Source: Ricinus communis
Taxonomy: Eukaryota; Streptophyta; Magnoliopsida; Malpighiales; Euphorbiaceae
DNA: 64,000 nt
NCBI RefSeq assembly: GCF_019578655.1
Contig: NC_063263.1
Coordinates: 18,165,001 to 18,229,000 of the forward strand
Direction of reading: 5' to 3'
Shown here in pieces: positions 62,027-64,000 of the stretch. How positions within the stretch are numbered: position 1 is the first letter of the stretch; every line of letters begins with the position of its first letter. The notes beneath the pieces were generated by a model that saw nothing but the letters and a program-made list of their open reading frames with translations, ran no database searches and had not been told where the DNA came from. The translations under genes were made by a program, and so were the position numbers.

Positions 62027-64000
62027 TCACACAAATCTGTTAAATGGCTTTCTTCCAACAGTGGCAGGCATAGAGACTGTTGAATCCACACTCAAATCTC
62101 CTATGGAATGAGGCTGATGTTTATCTAAACCCTTCTGAGAACCTGAATCCTTGCCAGAGAAGAATGACCCTTTGTTCCACTTGAAAGAACCAATGCCCTG
62201 AGTTAGAGGGAATGAAAGCCTCCTCTTGTCACTGCTTGGCGTACCAGGAAACCTCTCCTTAGGATTGCTATTAGCTCTTGCTTTGGCTTTAGCTGAAACT
62301 GTTGGATTCATATAGTTTGGCACCGAAAAGGGCGGGCAGCTCGTGAGGCTATCGTCATCCTTCAACGGCAAATCAAATGGTGATTCACCTCCACTAGCTC
62401 TAGCTCTTGAATACTTTGACAAGCTTGGCGTGGCTGCTTGTGGAGTTCTATGTACTGGAGTTCGTGCCTGCCTTGTCGACATAAATGCAACTGACTTTGA
62501 GGATCTTGGTGTGGGAGTATCCATACTGTCAAATGCAAAATGATGTTGTTTGTTGTTGCTTGATGAAGGCCGTGGACTAGGCTTCAGTTCGGAATGCAGC
62601 CTTGATGGTGTAAGTTGAAAATGCTTAATGGCTTGGTTATCAGGAGTACTTGAAGGGGGTAGCTGACGTTCTAACCAGTTCCACCACCATGGGAACCCAT
62701 TTGAACGGATATCTGCTAGAGCTGATTGAGCAGATTTTGGAGTAGATTTCCATAACTGTTGACAAAAAGAATAAACGTTAAGATATGTTCTGCAAAGCAA
62801 TAGCAGGCTTTCTAGCATCAGTCACAATGACTTCCACCAATTCCTAGAAGATCCAGGGCATAAATTAATGTATCTAATGCCAAGAATGTCTCACATAGTT
62901 CACTGGGTGAATTTCAGATCTTGAAGTTCATATATCATGAAAAGTTTGCGTCTCTAGCTCATTGGTTTTGTACATGAAGTTTAAAAGAACACTTAAACTT
63001 TCCTGAAAGTGGAGTGACCAAGCTTATTATCTTGTAATTACCTATAAAATTGCTCTTAAAGTTGAACTGAACTTAAAACACCTTTGATAAGAAATCTTAA
63101 ATGGAGTTCTATTAGATTTGAGCTCTTAAAAACCTGTGTTTTAAACGAAGCATGTTTTTATGCTTCCCCACAAATACTTTTATCCAACACAAACACATAA
63201 ATCTACTGCAATCCCAGACTCTGCACCAGTTTATCTTTGTAAGTGAGAAATATGAGGACAACATTTCAATGAGAAAATACGAAATCACCCAGAAATTTTT
63301 TTCCATGCATGGAAAGTTGAAAAATGGTCTGGCCACAAAAGTCCTGAGAGATGATATAAAACATTCTTTATATAGTCGAAACCTAAAATCAAAAGTTGAC
63401 TAAAAGAAGTTTAAGAAGTCAAGAGGGTTATATACTATAAATACCTGGTGGGAATATGCATATGCCATGGCTCTCTCTCTCTTAATAACTGCATTGACCT
63501 TTCTCTGCAACCTTGCTTCAATCTCCTCTTTTGTTAGCAAGCTGTCGTCCCAATCCTCATTGTTACCTGCCTCAGACTATATTACCAATGGCCCCAATTA
63601 GTATTCCTACTAAGCACAATAGATATTTGAAAACACACTAAACAACAGACATGGTACTAAATTTATGCCCTCTTAGTAAATCATCAATCAGTGGATCTAC
63701 TATGCTACAATTATTAACTATCACGCCACAATGGGCCTAGGGAGTTGAAAGCAACATGATATGTCAATTTTTATCAAGCAACCAAGCCTCTAGCTATTAC
63801 CAAGTTACAGTTAACAATCTGTTAAAATTGCTGCTAGCTACTAAATCAAACAGCTGATTACATTGAAAAGCTCATAAGATGAGCAAGATAACAGAGAGAA
63901 ACACAATAAATCACATGAGGAACTTACTGCCATGCTCCATTTGCCCAAGGTACTCTCTACTTCTTTATCATTCCTGTATTGAGCTTGACGTCGAGCTTGG
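62027..64000 (-). CDS. IQD (IQ67-domain) protein, C-terminal exons; gene continues past the window
   Basis: IQD proteins bind calmodulin and link it to microtubules and the plasma membrane. Three exons are visible on the minus strand: 64000-63928 (partial, ending GKWSMA), 63576-63445 (44 codons: SEAGNNEDWDD, then KEEIEARLQRKVNAVIKRER) and 62755-62027 (242 codons plus TGA). All junctions are GT-AG and phase 0. The last exon begins LWKSTPKSAQSA and contains GFPWWWNWLERQLP, typical of the IQD13/14 group. The DUF4005 domain (PNYMNPTVSAKAKARANSNP, then RRLSFPLTQG) follows, with a Ser/Pro-rich basic tail ending GRKPFNRFV. The IQ67 calmodulin-binding motifs themselves lie upstream, outside the window, so family assignment rests on the C-terminal half. 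The subgroup resembles IQD14, but that is a judgement from memory. Confidence 0.88.
62756..63444 (-). other. IQD intron (689 bp)
   Basis: Last intron of the IQD gene, with GTATTT at the donor and CAACAG at the acceptor on the minus strand. No element is recognised inside. Confidence 0.88.
63577..63927 (-). other. IQD intron (351 bp)
   Basis: Intron with GTAAGT at the donor and ATATAG at the acceptor on the minus strand, between phase-0 exons. Nothing else is recognised in it. Confidence 0.88.

Overview
This is a 64 kb piece of nuclear plant genome, almost certainly castor bean (Ricinus communis). The identification rests on the split gene at 41745-46906. Its three exons give a 396-residue plastid stearoyl-ACP desaturase that matches, as far as I can recall it, the classic castor enzyme, and all six di-iron ligand positions I checked fall at the expected numbers. 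The very AT-rich intergenic DNA, plant GT-AG introns and plant retrotransposon families agree with this.

Four host genes are supported: (i) an intronless fasciclin-like arabinogalactan protein of the FLA4/SOS5 type, minus strand, 13270-14583; (ii) a four-exon TRM-like (TON1-recruiting-motif, DUF4378) protein, plus strand, 36164-39390; (iii) the desaturase, minus strand, 41745-46906, with a 3.3 kb first intron; (iv) the 3' part of an IQD (IQ67-domain, DUF4005) protein, minus strand, 62027 to beyond the window. They are unrelated single-promoter genes, not an operon or cluster. An LRR receptor-like pseudogene lies near 49.1-49.6 kb.

Most of the rest is transposon debris. 1-2410 is a decayed Mutator-like (MULE) transposase gene. 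21308-30606 is a Ty3/gypsy chromovirus, probably CRM clade, whose gag-pol block is inverted relative to its own outer LTR ends and whose pol ORF runs into the LTR. Its reverse-transcriptase gene is cut by a 2626 bp solo-LTR-like insertion with a perfect 5 bp target duplication. 51332-59666 is a decayed Ty1/copia element carrying a second, oppositely oriented copy of the same solo-LTR family. 16-21 kb is extremely AT-rich and holds a diverged direct duplication, one copy of which contains a distinct 0.4 kb island. A 0.9 kb element with inverted-repeat ends lies at 49891-50772.

I found no new multi-gene system. The most unusual structures are the internally inverted chromovirus, its LTR-encoded protein tail preserved in both LTR copies, and the two solo LTRs that share a tandem repeat and a GC-rich island. 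Exon boundaries were read by eye from splice motifs and reading frame. No alignment or database search was run.
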